Assembly (NCBI RefSeq): GCF_014287795.1
Contig: NZ_JACOON010000007.1
Location: forward strand, 62,001-126,000
DNA: 64,000 bases
DNA from: Christensenella tenuis
GTDB taxonomy: Bacteria; Bacillota; Clostridia; Christensenellales; Christensenellaceae
Reading direction: 5' to 3'
Both the position numbers and the translations under genes were made by a program. Each line of letters begins with the position of its first letter. Within the stretch, counting starts at the first letter, position 1. The notes under the pieces were generated by a model that had not been told where the DNA came from, ran no database searches, and worked only from the letters and a program-made list of their open reading frames with translations. This document shows, one piece after another, positions 52,548-60,936 of this stretch.

Positions 52548-54197
52548 TTGAAGCCCTATCCTTATTACGAAACACGTCCGGTGGCTACCTTAAAGGACGT
52601 CATTACCTGGCCTGTGCGGCGAACGCCTGAAAAGGACGCATTCCGCGTCCGCATCGACCGCAAACATTATAAAGGAATTTCCTGGAAACAGTTTGAAGAC
52701 GACGTGAACGCCCTTGGTACGGCGCTCCTTGCCCGCGGACTTGGGAACGCGCACATTGGCGTAATCGGCGAAAACTCTTACGAATGGGTGCTCGTTTACA
52801 TGACGGTATTGTGCGGCGCAGGGGTAATCGTTCCCCTTGACCGCGACCTTCCGTCCGAAAAACTCGCGGAGCAAATGCAGTTCGCGGACGCAAAGGCGGT
52901 GTTCTTTTCCAAAACGTACGAACCGATGATGCGGGAGCTTTCCGCTTCCCTTTCCGGAATGGAACTCTTTTCAAACATGAACGGAGCCGAGACCTTTGGC
53001 GCAACGCTTCATACTTTGCTCGAGGAAGGGCGCGCCCTGCTCGCAAAGGGAGATCGCGCATATTTGGATGCGCAACCGGATATTGAAAAGATGGCAGCGA
53101 TTCTGTTCACCTCCGGAACTTCCGGGACCAGCAAAGCGGTCATGCTTTCGCAGAAAAACCTGATTACAAGCTTTGACTGCGCCTGTAAGCATATTAGCTA
53201 TACGGGAGACGACGTTATGCTTTCCGTGCTGCCCCTGCACCATGCCTATGAAAGCAACTGCGGCATCCTGGCGATGCTCCACACAAGCACAGTCGTTTGC
53301 TTCAATGAAAACCTAAAATATTTTTTTGATAACCTGAAATTGTTCAGGCCCACAGGTATGTCGCTCGTTCCCATGTTTGCCGAGACGATGTATAAGCAAG
53401 TCCTCGAAGGCGCAAAACGGGCAGGAAAATACAAAAAACTGATGTTTGGACGCAGACTCAGCCACTTCATGCGAAAGCTGGGCCTCGGCGTCCCCCGCAA
53501 ATTATTCCGCGATGTATACGAGCCATTCGGCGGACGGTTCAAAAAAGCCTTTGTGGGCGGCGCGGCACTTGACCCGCAGATCACGGCATTTTTCCGCGAT
53601 CTTGGCATCGTGATGCTGCAGGGGTACGGAATTACGGAATGCTCCCCTCTGGTTGCGGTAAACCGCGAAAAGTATTATAATGATTCTTCGGTAGGCCCCG
53701 TCCTTCCCTGCTGCGACGTAAAAATCGACAACGGGGAAATCCTGGTCAGGGGCGACAACGTGATGCTCGGCTATTATAAGAATGTCGCGGCAACACAAGA
53801 GGCGCTTTCGGACGGTTGGTTCCATACCGGCGACCTTGGATACCTGGATGAAAAAGGGTTCCTGCACATCACCGGGCGTAAGAAGAACCTTATTATTTTA
53901 AGCAACGGCGAAAATATCAGCCCCGAAGAGCTTGAGACGCACCTTATGCGTATCCCGTATGTAAAAGAAGCCGTGGTTTATGAAAGCAAGGGCGTGATTA
54001 CCGCCGAGATATTTCCCGATGCGGACGCTGCACAGGGCGAAGGTATCGCGGATGCGGAGGTTTTCCTGCGCGGGAAAGTCAACGAACTGAACGCGCGCCT
54101 GCCCCAATATAAACAGATACAGGCGGTCAGATTCCGCAATGCGGAGTTTGAGAAAACAACCACAAAAAAAATCAAACGGTTTGTATTAAATAAGTGA
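52548..54197 (+). CDS. AMP-dependent acyl-CoA/acyl-ACP synthetase
   Basis: A 549-residue adenylate-forming ligase that activates a carboxylic acid with ATP. It has the P-loop LFTSGTSGTSKAVMLS (about 185), the YGITECSPLVAVN motif, the GWFHTGDLGYLDEKGFLHITGRKKN hinge and a catalytic lysine in KTTTKKIKR at the C-terminus. Length suits a fatty acyl-CoA or acyl-ACP synthetase. The start is TTG 52548 after AAGGAGAG; the open frame further upstream (to 52377) lacks a ribosome site and family similarity. An acyl carrier protein gene follows after nine bases, so the acyl acceptor may be that ACP rather than CoA. Confidence 0.85.
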   Translation: MKPYPYYETRPVATLKDVITWPVRRTPEKDAFRVRIDRKHYKGISWKQFEDDVNALGTALLARGLGNAHIGVIGENSYEWVLVYMTVLCGAGVIVPLDRDLPSEKLAEQMQFADAKAVFFSKTYEPMMRELSASLSGMELFSNMNGAETFGATLHTLLEEGRALLAKGDRAYLDAQPDIEKMAAILFTSGTSGTSKAVMLSQKNLITSFDCACKHISYTGDDVMLSVLPLHHAYESNCGILAMLHTSTVVCFNENLKYFFDNLKLFRPTGMSLVPMFAETMYKQVLEGAKRAGKYKKLMFGRRLSHFMRKLGLGVPRKLFRDVYEPFGGRFKKAFVGGAALDPQITAFFRDLGIVMLQGYGITECSPLVAVNREKYYNDSSVGPVLPCCDVKIDNGEILVRGDNVMLGYYKNVAATQEALSDGWFHTGDLGYLDEKGFLHITGRKKNLIILSNGENISPEELETHLMRIPYVKEAVVYESKGVITAEIFPDADAAQGEGIADAEVFLRGKVNELNARLPQYKQIQAVRFRNAEFEKTTTKKIKRFVLNK

Positions 54198-54206
54198 GGA
54201 ATCCTA

Positions 54207-54440
54207 ATGTTTGAAAAAATTGTCGCAATCCTGCAGGAATATTCGGGGGTAGATAAGAGCCTTATCGTCCCGGATGCACGGCTCACCGTAGATCTGGGCC
54301 TTAATTCCCTTGACGTAATTAATATTGTAGTGGCATTCGAAGATGAATTTGGCGTAGAAATTTCAAACGACGACCTGCGCACTTTCCAGTGCGTCTCTGA
54401 TATAGAGGAATATTTGGAGCAACATGCCACAATATACTGA
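54207..54440 (+). CDS. Acyl carrier protein
   Basis: A 77-residue acidic helical protein with the phosphopantetheine site DLGLNSLD (serine about residue 35). It carries acyl groups on a phosphopantetheine arm. It is separate from any fatty-acid synthesis genes and directly follows the AMP-ligase gene, with which it probably works. Its last 17 bases overlap the mutY frame. Good SD (GTGAGGAA) before ATG 54207. Confidence 0.9.
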   Translation: MFEKIVAILQEYSGVDKSLIVPDARLTVDLGLNSLDVINIVVAFEDEFGVEISNDDLRTFQCVSDIEEYLEQHATIY

Positions 54441-55524
54441 ACAAAGGGATGGCCTCCCTGGAATTCCCGGTCCTCTGCTCCAGTGGTACGGGAAAAATGC
54501 ACGCATCCTCCCTTGGAGGGACGTTCCCACTCCATACCGTGTGTGGATTTCCGAAATCATGCTTCAACAGACGCGCGTTACGGCGGTGATGCCGTATTAC
54601 GAGCGTTTTTTGCATGCACTTCCAAACCCTGCGGCACTTGCTTCCGTGCCGGATGAAGAACTCATGAAGCTATGGGAAGGGCTCGGTTATTATAACCGGG
54701 CGCGCAACCTGAAAAAGGCCGCTCAAATCATTGTAAATGAATTCGGCGGAGATCTTCCGTCTTCTTTTGACGCTCTCCTGTCCCTGCCCGGGATCGGCAG
54801 CTACACCGCCGGCGCGATTGCCTCCATCGCTTTTGGCATTCCCGTACCCGCTGTAGATGGAAATGTTCTGCGTGTCATTTCCCGCGTTTGTGCAAGTTAT
54901 GACAACATTTCAGACGCCAAGGTCAAGCAACGGATGGAGCAGGAGCTTACCGGAGTTATGCCGCGCGATTGCGCAGGAGATTTCAACCAAGCCCTGATGG
55001 AACTTGGCGCAACGGTCTGCCTGCCGAACGGCGGGCCTTTATGCGCACAATGCCCGCTTGCGGCATTGTGCAAGGCGCACCTTAATGGGCTGACAAACGC
55101 CATTCCTGTCAAGACCGCAAAAAAGAAGCGGCGGATCGAGGCGCGGACAGTGTTTGTCATTTTAAATAAAAGCAGGGTTGCGCTCAAAAAGCGCAAAGAT
55201 ACAGGCTTACTTGCCGACTTATGGGAATTTCCCAACACAGACGGCGCGCTTTCTCCCGCAGAGGCGGAAAATTATCTCCGGCAAAATGGTATAGAGCCGT
55301 TGGGGCTTGCGCCGCTTGCACCCGCCAAACATATTTTTACACACGTCGAGTGGCACATGACAGGGTATTTGGCAACAACCGCGCGGCAAGGCGGACAGTT
55401 TACGTGGAGCACCCGCAGCGGCCTAGAAAAAGAGTATGCGCTTCCCTCGGCGTTCCGGGTCTACAGTAAAGCTGCAATGCACAATCTAAAAATCCCGAGA
55501 ACTGATTCCCCCGGAGTTTTTTGA
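54424..55524 (+). CDS. mutY: A/G-specific adenine DNA glycosylase
   Basis: A 366-residue base-excision enzyme that removes adenine mispaired with 8-oxoguanine. It has LPWRDVPTPYRVWISEIMLQQT, the helix-hairpin-helix LPGIGSYTAGAIASIAFG followed by the catalytic Asp in VPAVDGNVLRV, and a [4Fe-4S] loop C-x6-C-x2-C-x5-C (CLPNGGPLCAQCPLAALC). The C-terminal NUDIX-like part (about 230-350) recognises 8-oxoguanine. The start overlaps the ACP gene by 17 bases, so translation may be coupled. Its link to the ligase/ACP pair may be only positional. Confidence 0.93.
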   Translation: MPQYTEQRDGLPGIPGPLLQWYGKNARILPWRDVPTPYRVWISEIMLQQTRVTAVMPYYERFLHALPNPAALASVPDEELMKLWEGLGYYNRARNLKKAAQIIVNEFGGDLPSSFDALLSLPGIGSYTAGAIASIAFGIPVPAVDGNVLRVISRVCASYDNISDAKVKQRMEQELTGVMPRDCAGDFNQALMELGATVCLPNGGPLCAQCPLAALCKAHLNGLTNAIPVKTAKKKRRIEARTVFVILNKSRVALKKRKDTGLLADLWEFPNTDGALSPAEAENYLRQNGIEPLGLAPLAPAKHIFTHVEWHMTGYLATTARQGGQFTWSTRSGLEKEYALPSAFRVYSKAAMHNLKIPRTDSPGVF

Positions 55525-55561
55525 GGTTCCAACCATCCGAAGCCGGCCGCAATCGTGTTTT

Positions 55562-56428
55562 CTACGCACAGTCCCACGCTTGCCGTATAAAAGCAAGCGA
55601 ACGCCGCGCCGCTTCGTCAAAATCTATGCCCGGCATAACATCACGCCAAATCGAACAGGCATCGCCAATTTCTCCGCCTTTTTGCACAAGTGGTTCAAGA
55701 GTCAGTTTCCCCTGATAACCAATCTTTTTCAGCGCACCAAAAATTTCCGTCCACGGCAGGAAGCCGTATCCCGGCGGACGGCGGTTATTTTCTCCAAGAT
55801 GCATATAGCCGACATACTCCCCCGCTTCGAGAATCGCTTCCGCAAAACCATTTTCTTCTATATTCATGTGGTACGTATCGAATTGTATTTTTACGTTTTT
55901 GCTTCCGACAGCTTTTAGATAGTCCAGCGCTTCCCGTCCGGTATTGAGCATAAAATGTTCATAACGATTCACAAGTTCGAGGCATATTTCAATTCCGCGT
56001 TCTTCTGCATAGGGCGCCAGACATTTCATACATTCCACAGACCGCTCTGTGTGCGCTTCCTTGCTGTCTACGATTTTTGAATTCCAGATGCCGTTCACAA
56101 TTCCGCAGGCCGTTTTTGCTCCAAGCTCCGCAGCGATATCAAAATATCCTTTTAAATATTCTATGCCCGCTTTGCGCACATCCGCGTCCGGCGAAGATAT
56201 ATCGTATTCTTCCGGCGGATCGGATGCAAGTACAAATTCTACCCCCAGTTCCTCTCCTGTTTTCTTCAAAGCGTCGCGTTCCTGTAGGGTCATCTTCCGT
56301 ACAGATTCCGCTACAAGCTCTATTACTTCAAAGCCGATCTCCGCAATTTTTCTTGTAAGCGCCACATAATCCGCGTCAAAATCACGCGTCCAAAATCCAT
56401 AGAAAATTCCTGCTTTATTCTTCATCAT
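55562..56428 (-). CDS. D-psicose/D-tagatose 3-epimerase family protein
   Basis: A 288-residue TIM-barrel ketose epimerase. It matches D-psicose/D-tagatose 3-epimerases: KAGIFYGFWTRDF, GFEVIELVAESV, metal ligands in ICLELVNRYEHFMLN (Glu), QFDTYHMNIEE (Asp, His), MHLGENNRRPPGYG (His) and TLEPLVQKGG (Glu). It interconverts ketohexoses at C3, and relatives also act on L-ribulose. The start ATG is inside the Rex stop region (GATGATGAAGAATGA), so the two genes overlap by 14 bases and are coupled. Its substrate may be related to the importer and microcompartment operon upstream. Confidence 0.88.
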   Translation of the reverse strand: MMKNKAGIFYGFWTRDFDADYVALTRKIAEIGFEVIELVAESVRKMTLQERDALKKTGEELGVEFVLASDPPEEYDISSPDADVRKAGIEYLKGYFDIAAELGAKTACGIVNGIWNSKIVDSKEAHTERSVECMKCLAPYAEERGIEICLELVNRYEHFMLNTGREALDYLKAVGSKNVKIQFDTYHMNIEENGFAEAILEAGEYVGYMHLGENNRRPPGYGFLPWTEIFGALKKIGYQGKLTLEPLVQKGGEIGDACSIWRDVMPGIDFDEAARRSLAFIRQAWDCA

Positions 56429-57074
56429 CCCGCTCTCCCGCCCCTTTATGGGCTCCCTTATAGGAAAGCATCATCAGATTATCGTCAATATGCACATTTT
56501 CAATAAAGACATCTCTTTCAAACTCAAAAAAAACCGGATTGAAATTCAGGAACATCGTCACCCCATATTCGCTGATTTTTCGCGCAATCTCGCTCGTTCC
56601 TTCTGTAGGCAAGGCTAAAATTGCCGCAACAATATTTTCTGCTTTGATATATTCTTCAAGCCATTCCATATCGCAAACCTTAATCCCGTTGATTACCGCG
56701 CCAGCCAGCCTAGGATTGATATCGAAAAACGCTTTGATTTCAAATCCACAGTTTTTCAGTTCATCATAGTTACTAAGCGACTGTCCCAGATTGCCCGCGC
56801 CGATAATAATTGTGTTTTTCTTTGTTTTCAAATCAAGCAATTCGGTAATCTGCTCCAGGATCGCCGATACATTGTATCCTACGCCGTGATACCCATTATA
56901 TAAAAAACGATTGAAGTCCTGCCTCACCTGCGAAGGCGATATCCCCATTAACGACGCCAGTTCATTCGACGAAATATATTCTTTGCCGAACTGCTTTTGC
57001 TCATTTAAATACCTATAATATCTGGGGAGTTTCCTGATCAGGTGCTTTGGATAATCCCTGTATTGTCCCGACAT
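56415..57074 (-). CDS. rex: Redox-sensing transcriptional repressor Rex
   Basis: A 219-residue repressor sensing the NADH/NAD ratio. It has the winged helix (YISSNELASLMGISPSQVRQDFN), HGVGYNV, the NAD fold IIGAGNLGQSL with FFDINPRLAGAVINGIKV, and a C-terminal helix with FFEFERDVFIENVHIDD that swaps between subunits. Rex usually controls fermentation and alcohol dehydrogenase genes. The gene lies after the importer operon terminator, with its own likely promoter (minus strand TTGAAA, 17, TATATT within 57140-57180). It is followed by the overlapping epimerase gene. Confidence 0.93.
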   Translation of the reverse strand: MSGQYRDYPKHLIRKLPRYYRYLNEQKQFGKEYISSNELASLMGISPSQVRQDFNRFLYNGYHGVGYNVSAILEQITELLDLKTKKNTIIIGAGNLGQSLSNYDELKNCGFEIKAFFDINPRLAGAVINGIKVCDMEWLEEYIKAENIVAAILALPTEGTSEIARKISEYGVTMFLNFNPVFFEFERDVFIENVHIDDNLMMLSYKGAHKGAGERDDEE

Positions 57075-57261
57075 ACAAAACAGTTCCCTTTCTTTTTCAT
57101 TCCAATTTAAGTATCTCTTAAATCGGCTTATCTGTCAATATAATGTCTTTGTCGCCGATTTTCAAAAGCCGAAAATATATTGTAACTTTATTTATATCTT
57201 CTTTTCTTATGAAAATGTGTAATTTTAAGTCATTCTGTTGATGCTCTCATGAATATTTATT

Positions 57262-57281
57262 GGGCGGCCGTATGACCGCCC
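57262..57281 (-). terminator. Stem-loop after the third importer operon
   Basis: GGGCGG (57262-57267) pairs with CCGCCC (57276-57281); AATAAATATT follows on the minus strand. This is a plausible but weak terminator downstream of the permease gene and before rex. Confidence 0.6.
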
Positions 57282-57291
57282 ACTTTCTACC

Positions 57292-58281
57292 CTACTTTTT
57301 TATGCGTTTTTCGCGCGTCATCAACGATTGCAACACCACTGCAATCACAAGCACAATTCCCTGTACCATCATTTGATAGAAAGAATCCACATTAAGTTGT
57401 ACAAGTCCATTATTCAAAATTCCTACAAAGATACAACCCACGACTACGCCGGGCAAACGCCCAATGCCCCCCGAAAGCGCCGTTCCTCCGAGTACACAGG
57501 CAGTAAATACATCAAACAGATAAGTGCTTCCTACTTGTGCAGATCCCGCATTTGTGCGCGCAGCAACAATCAGGCCTCCCAAGGAAGAAAATAATCCTCC
57601 CAGTATATACACAAGAACTTGGATCCTGTTGACGCGTATCCCGGAAAGGCGTGCCGACTCTTTGTTGCCGCCAAGCGCGTAACAATAGGTACCAAATTTT
57701 GAATATTTCATGAATAGTGACATAAAAATATAAAGTCCGGCCAAAATAATTACAGGAATTGGAACAGGCCCCCAATATCCTCTGCCAAGCGCTACAAAAC
57801 TTTCTGGAAAATTGGAAATCGGCGTTGCCTGTGTAATGACATAGCCAGCTCCCTGGCAGATCTGCATTGTCCCGAGTGTCACGATGAATGACGGGAGATT
57901 CAGATAGGTCGAGAGCGTCCCGTTTAAAAGACCCGCTAACAGTCCGACACACATCCCAGCCGTGATAGAAAGCGGCATTGGTACGTCCATGTCGATCGTC
58001 AGCTTTGCTACCACGATTCCAGTAAGAGCCGCAACATATCCGACGGAGATATCCATTCCTCCTGTCAATATGACCATAAATCCGCCGATTGCAATAATTC
58101 CTACAATCGATACCTGACGTATGATATTGAGTATATTATCCGCATTAAGAAACGCCGGAGATGCGATCGAAAGAAATACGATCAACACTACCAAGGCAAT
58201 ATACAATCCCGCCTCTTGTTTAGACGTTGCATACCAGTTTTTAATTGAATTCAATGTTTTGGATTGGCTCTCCTTGCTCAT
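57292..58281 (-). CDS. Sugar ABC transporter permease, RbsC family
   Basis: A 329-residue permease with GGMDISVGYVAAL and GGTALSGGIGRLPG and about nine or ten hydrophobic segments. It works with the ATPase gene before it. The ATG lies in the ATPase stop (ATGA overlap), indicating coupling. It probably imports a deoxysugar or other substrate for the kinase, aldolase and shell genes upstream. Confidence 0.92.
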   Translation of the reverse strand: MSKESQSKTLNSIKNWYATSKQEAGLYIALVVLIVFLSIASPAFLNADNILNIIRQVSIVGIIAIGGFMVILTGGMDISVGYVAALTGIVVAKLTIDMDVPMPLSITAGMCVGLLAGLLNGTLSTYLNLPSFIVTLGTMQICQGAGYVITQATPISNFPESFVALGRGYWGPVPIPVIILAGLYIFMSLFMKYSKFGTYCYALGGNKESARLSGIRVNRIQVLVYILGGLFSSLGGLIVAARTNAGSAQVGSTYLFDVFTACVLGGTALSGGIGRLPGVVVGCIFVGILNNGLVQLNVDSFYQMMVQGIVLVIAVVLQSLMTREKRIKK

Positions 58282-59774
58282 AGCTGCTTTCCTCCCATCG
58301 CATATTGCATAATGACCTCTTGCCCCGCTTCTTCCTTGGTAAGTTCCGCAACGATTCGCCCATCGCGCACGACAAGTACACGGTCTGAAAGTTTCAGGAC
58401 TTCCAGTAACTCCGAAGAGACCACAATGATGCTTTTTCCTTCCTTTACCATTCCATCCAGTATTGCATGGATTTCTTCTTTTGCTCCTACGTCCACACCG
58501 CGTGTCGGCTCATCGATCAATAAGATCTTAGGATCAGCGTTCACACATTTACTCACAACGATTTTCTGTTGGTTTCCTCCGCTGAACAGTTTTGCCTTTC
58601 GCAGGACATCTGGTGGACTGATCTCAAATTTTTTAACCGCTTCACGCGCTCTTTTTCTTACCTTTTTGTAGGAAATCATACCAGCTTTATTTGTCATTTT
58701 TGACAAACTTGCGCACGTATTGTTATATTCCATCGTCATTTCCATCATCAGCCCTTCCGATTTTCGCTCCTCGGGCACAAGCGCAACACCTGCCTGATAA
58801 GCGTCATAGGGCGAATTGATTTCCACCTGCCTCCCCTCAATCCATACTTCTCCCGAATCTTTTCGATCCGCTCCAAATACCGCCCGTATGATTTCACTTC
58901 TTCCCGCTCCTGCCAGACCAGCGAAACCCAAAATTTCACCGCGTTTCAGATTGAAATTGATGTCGTGGAGCTTGCCTTCCACATTCAGCCCCTTGACTTC
59001 CAAAATTACTTCATCCGTTGCGATCGATTTTCTTGGTTCGCTTTTCACCTCACGGCCGACCACCATTTTGATCAACGCTTTTTCATCAAGATTCTCCCGA
59101 TCCGCCGTACCGATATATTGTCCGTCGCGCAGAACCGATACCCGATCCGCCAAACTGAACACTTCCTCAAAAATATGCGTAATATAAATGATCCCTACTC
59201 CCTGCTTCTTCAAGGCATTTACGACCTGATACAGGTTTGTCCGTTCCTGTTGCGCAAGCGCTGCCGTCGGTTCATCTAGTATGACCACTTTGGGATTTGT
59301 ACTGATGACCTTTGCGATTTCCACCATCTGTTGCTCGGCAAAGGACAGCATTTGCATTTTTTTGGTAACGTCGATATCGAAGCCAAGGCGCTTCAAACTC
59401 TCCTGTGCTTTTTGTATGGAATATTTTTTGTCGATCACGTTTAAAAACTTTTTTGTTCGCTCCTGCCCCAGCATAAAATTTGTTGCGACATCCAACCACG
59501 GTACGATATTCAATTCCTGGTGTACTACGCTGATTCCCGCTTCTACCGCGTCAGCCGGACTTTTGACGTCGATTTTTCGGTCTTCTATAAATATTTCGCC
59601 TTCATCCGCACGGAATACGCCCGAAACAATCTTTATAAATGTGGATTTGCCCGCGCCATTCTCTCCTAGAAGGGCGTGTATTTCCCCACTTTTTACATCA
59701 AGTGATACATCGTCAAGAGCCTTTACGCCGGGAAATGACTTACTGATATTTTTAACACTCAATATCGTTCCCAT
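58278..59774 (-). CDS. Sugar ABC transporter ATP-binding protein, RbsA family
   Basis: A 498-residue double ATPase with GENGAGKST, LSFAEQQMVEIAK, VVILDEPTAALAQ and a switch His in YITHIFEEV in the first half; GAGRSE, FSGGNQQK and LLIDEPTRGVD in the second. AAAGGAG lies before ATG 59774. A perfect stem-loop separates it from the binding-protein gene. Confidence 0.93.
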   Translation of the reverse strand: MGTILSVKNISKSFPGVKALDDVSLDVKSGEIHALLGENGAGKSTFIKIVSGVFRADEGEIFIEDRKIDVKSPADAVEAGISVVHQELNIVPWLDVATNFMLGQERTKKFLNVIDKKYSIQKAQESLKRLGFDIDVTKKMQMLSFAEQQMVEIAKVISTNPKVVILDEPTAALAQQERTNLYQVVNALKKQGVGIIYITHIFEEVFSLADRVSVLRDGQYIGTADRENLDEKALIKMVVGREVKSEPRKSIATDEVILEVKGLNVEGKLHDINFNLKRGEILGFAGLAGAGRSEIIRAVFGADRKDSGEVWIEGRQVEINSPYDAYQAGVALVPEERKSEGLMMEMTMEYNNTCASLSKMTNKAGMISYKKVRKRAREAVKKFEISPPDVLRKAKLFSGGNQQKIVVSKCVNADPKILLIDEPTRGVDVGAKEEIHAILDGMVKEGKSIIVVSSELLEVLKLSDRVLVVRDGRIVAELTKEEAGQEVIMQYAMGGKQL

Positions 59775-59792
59775 ATGCTTATCTCCTTTTGC

Positions 59793-59820
59793 CTACGGGA
59801 GGCCCGAGGGCCTCCCGTAG
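59793..59820 (-). other. Perfect 13-bp stem-loop between binding protein and ATPase genes
   Basis: CTACGGGAGGCCC (59793-59805) is fully complementary to GGGCCTCCCGTAG (59808-59820), with a two-base loop. It is the third such element in the same position in the window's importers. No poly-U run follows. Confidence 0.75.
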
Positions 59821-59833
59821 TAATATTCAAAGA

Positions 59834-60874
59834 TTATTCTTCCATCAAGCCTTCTACCGTCGTTTTGTCGCACAGTTCAAACGGTACCTTGATCTCATAT
59901 TCAAATTCTTCCCCGTTGACCGCTTTAAGCGCCATATCAACGGCAGTATCTGCCATAACGCGCGGCGGCAGATGCATGGTAACCTTGAACATCGATTCAT
60001 CTGCCTGAATCAGATCCATAACATCTGGGTTCGTATAAAACGCGCATGCCACCGCATCTTCCTGCGTCATCCCGCGCGATTCCATCGCAGCTACTCCCCC
60101 GAGGGTACACTCGACATTTGCACCCCATAGCATGTTAATGTCGTCATTTGCAGACAGGATATTCTCCGTTACCGTCATGCCTTTTTCAGTTTCTGCCTGG
60201 CCATTCATGATTACCGCTTTCACATTCTCTTCTCCAAGTTCTGCTTTCAATCCTTCAAGAAAGCCGTTTTCCGCATCAAGACAGGGTTGCTCTGCCGGAT
60301 AGGAAAGCACAGCAACGTTTGCTCTCCCATCAAAATGTTCTTTTGCGTAATCGGCCGCCCATTTGCCTTCCAATTTGCCCGTTTCATAGGTTTCAATCCC
60401 TACAAGCCCGGATGCAACGTGGTTTCCGTCCCCGTCAACGACATCAAGGTCACTTAGGATTACGCGCACACCCGCAGCTTCCGCTTCTTTAATGACAACG
60501 CCTACTCCGCCCGGGTCTACCGGGCAAAGGATAATCGCGTCGCAGCCTTGGGCAATCATATCCTCCATAAGACTTACCTGCTTTGCAGCATCGAATTTAC
60601 TGTCTGCAGATATTACCTCGAAGCCCTTTTCTTCGGCTAATTTCTCAATTTCATCGACCCACGACACCCAATACGTGTGCCCAAGGTTGAAGACTGGAAC
60701 CCCAATTTTAACCGTTCCATCTCCGTTTGCGTCCTCCGCTGACGCAACGCTTTCCTGAGCAGATTCCTCGGGGGTTTTACTGTCCTGCGGGGTTTCTGCA
60801 GGCGTGCATGCAAACAAAATACTCACCAGCATAACCATAACTACAACAAACACCAGTCGTTTCATCTTCTTCAT
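59834..60874 (-). CDS. Sugar ABC transporter substrate-binding lipoprotein, RbsB-like
   Basis: A 346-residue precursor with a lipoprotein signal (lipobox ILFAC), a short polar tether and a type I binding fold: IGVPVFNLGHTYW, CDAIILCPVDPGG, VRVILSDLDVVDGDG, and GANVECTLGGVAAMESRG near the hinge. The start is ATG 60874 after GGAGG; an earlier ATG (60940) overlaps the kinase gene. It belongs to the same operon as the kinase, aldolase and BMC shell genes, so the ligand is probably the sugar processed there, such as rhamnose or fucose. Confidence 0.9.
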   Translation of the reverse strand: MKKMKRLVFVVVMVMLVSILFACTPAETPQDSKTPEESAQESVASAEDANGDGTVKIGVPVFNLGHTYWVSWVDEIEKLAEEKGFEVISADSKFDAAKQVSLMEDMIAQGCDAIILCPVDPGGVGVVIKEAEAAGVRVILSDLDVVDGDGNHVASGLVGIETYETGKLEGKWAADYAKEHFDGRANVAVLSYPAEQPCLDAENGFLEGLKAELGEENVKAVIMNGQAETEKGMTVTENILSANDDINMLWGANVECTLGGVAAMESRGMTQEDAVACAFYTNPDVMDLIQADESMFKVTMHLPPRVMADTAVDMALKAVNGEEFEYEIKVPFELCDKTTVEGLMEE

Positions 60875-60936
60875 CAAATTTTCCTCCTTGTTATTTGATT
60901 TTAGAATTGTAATCAGGTCTTTCCTTATATGAAATT

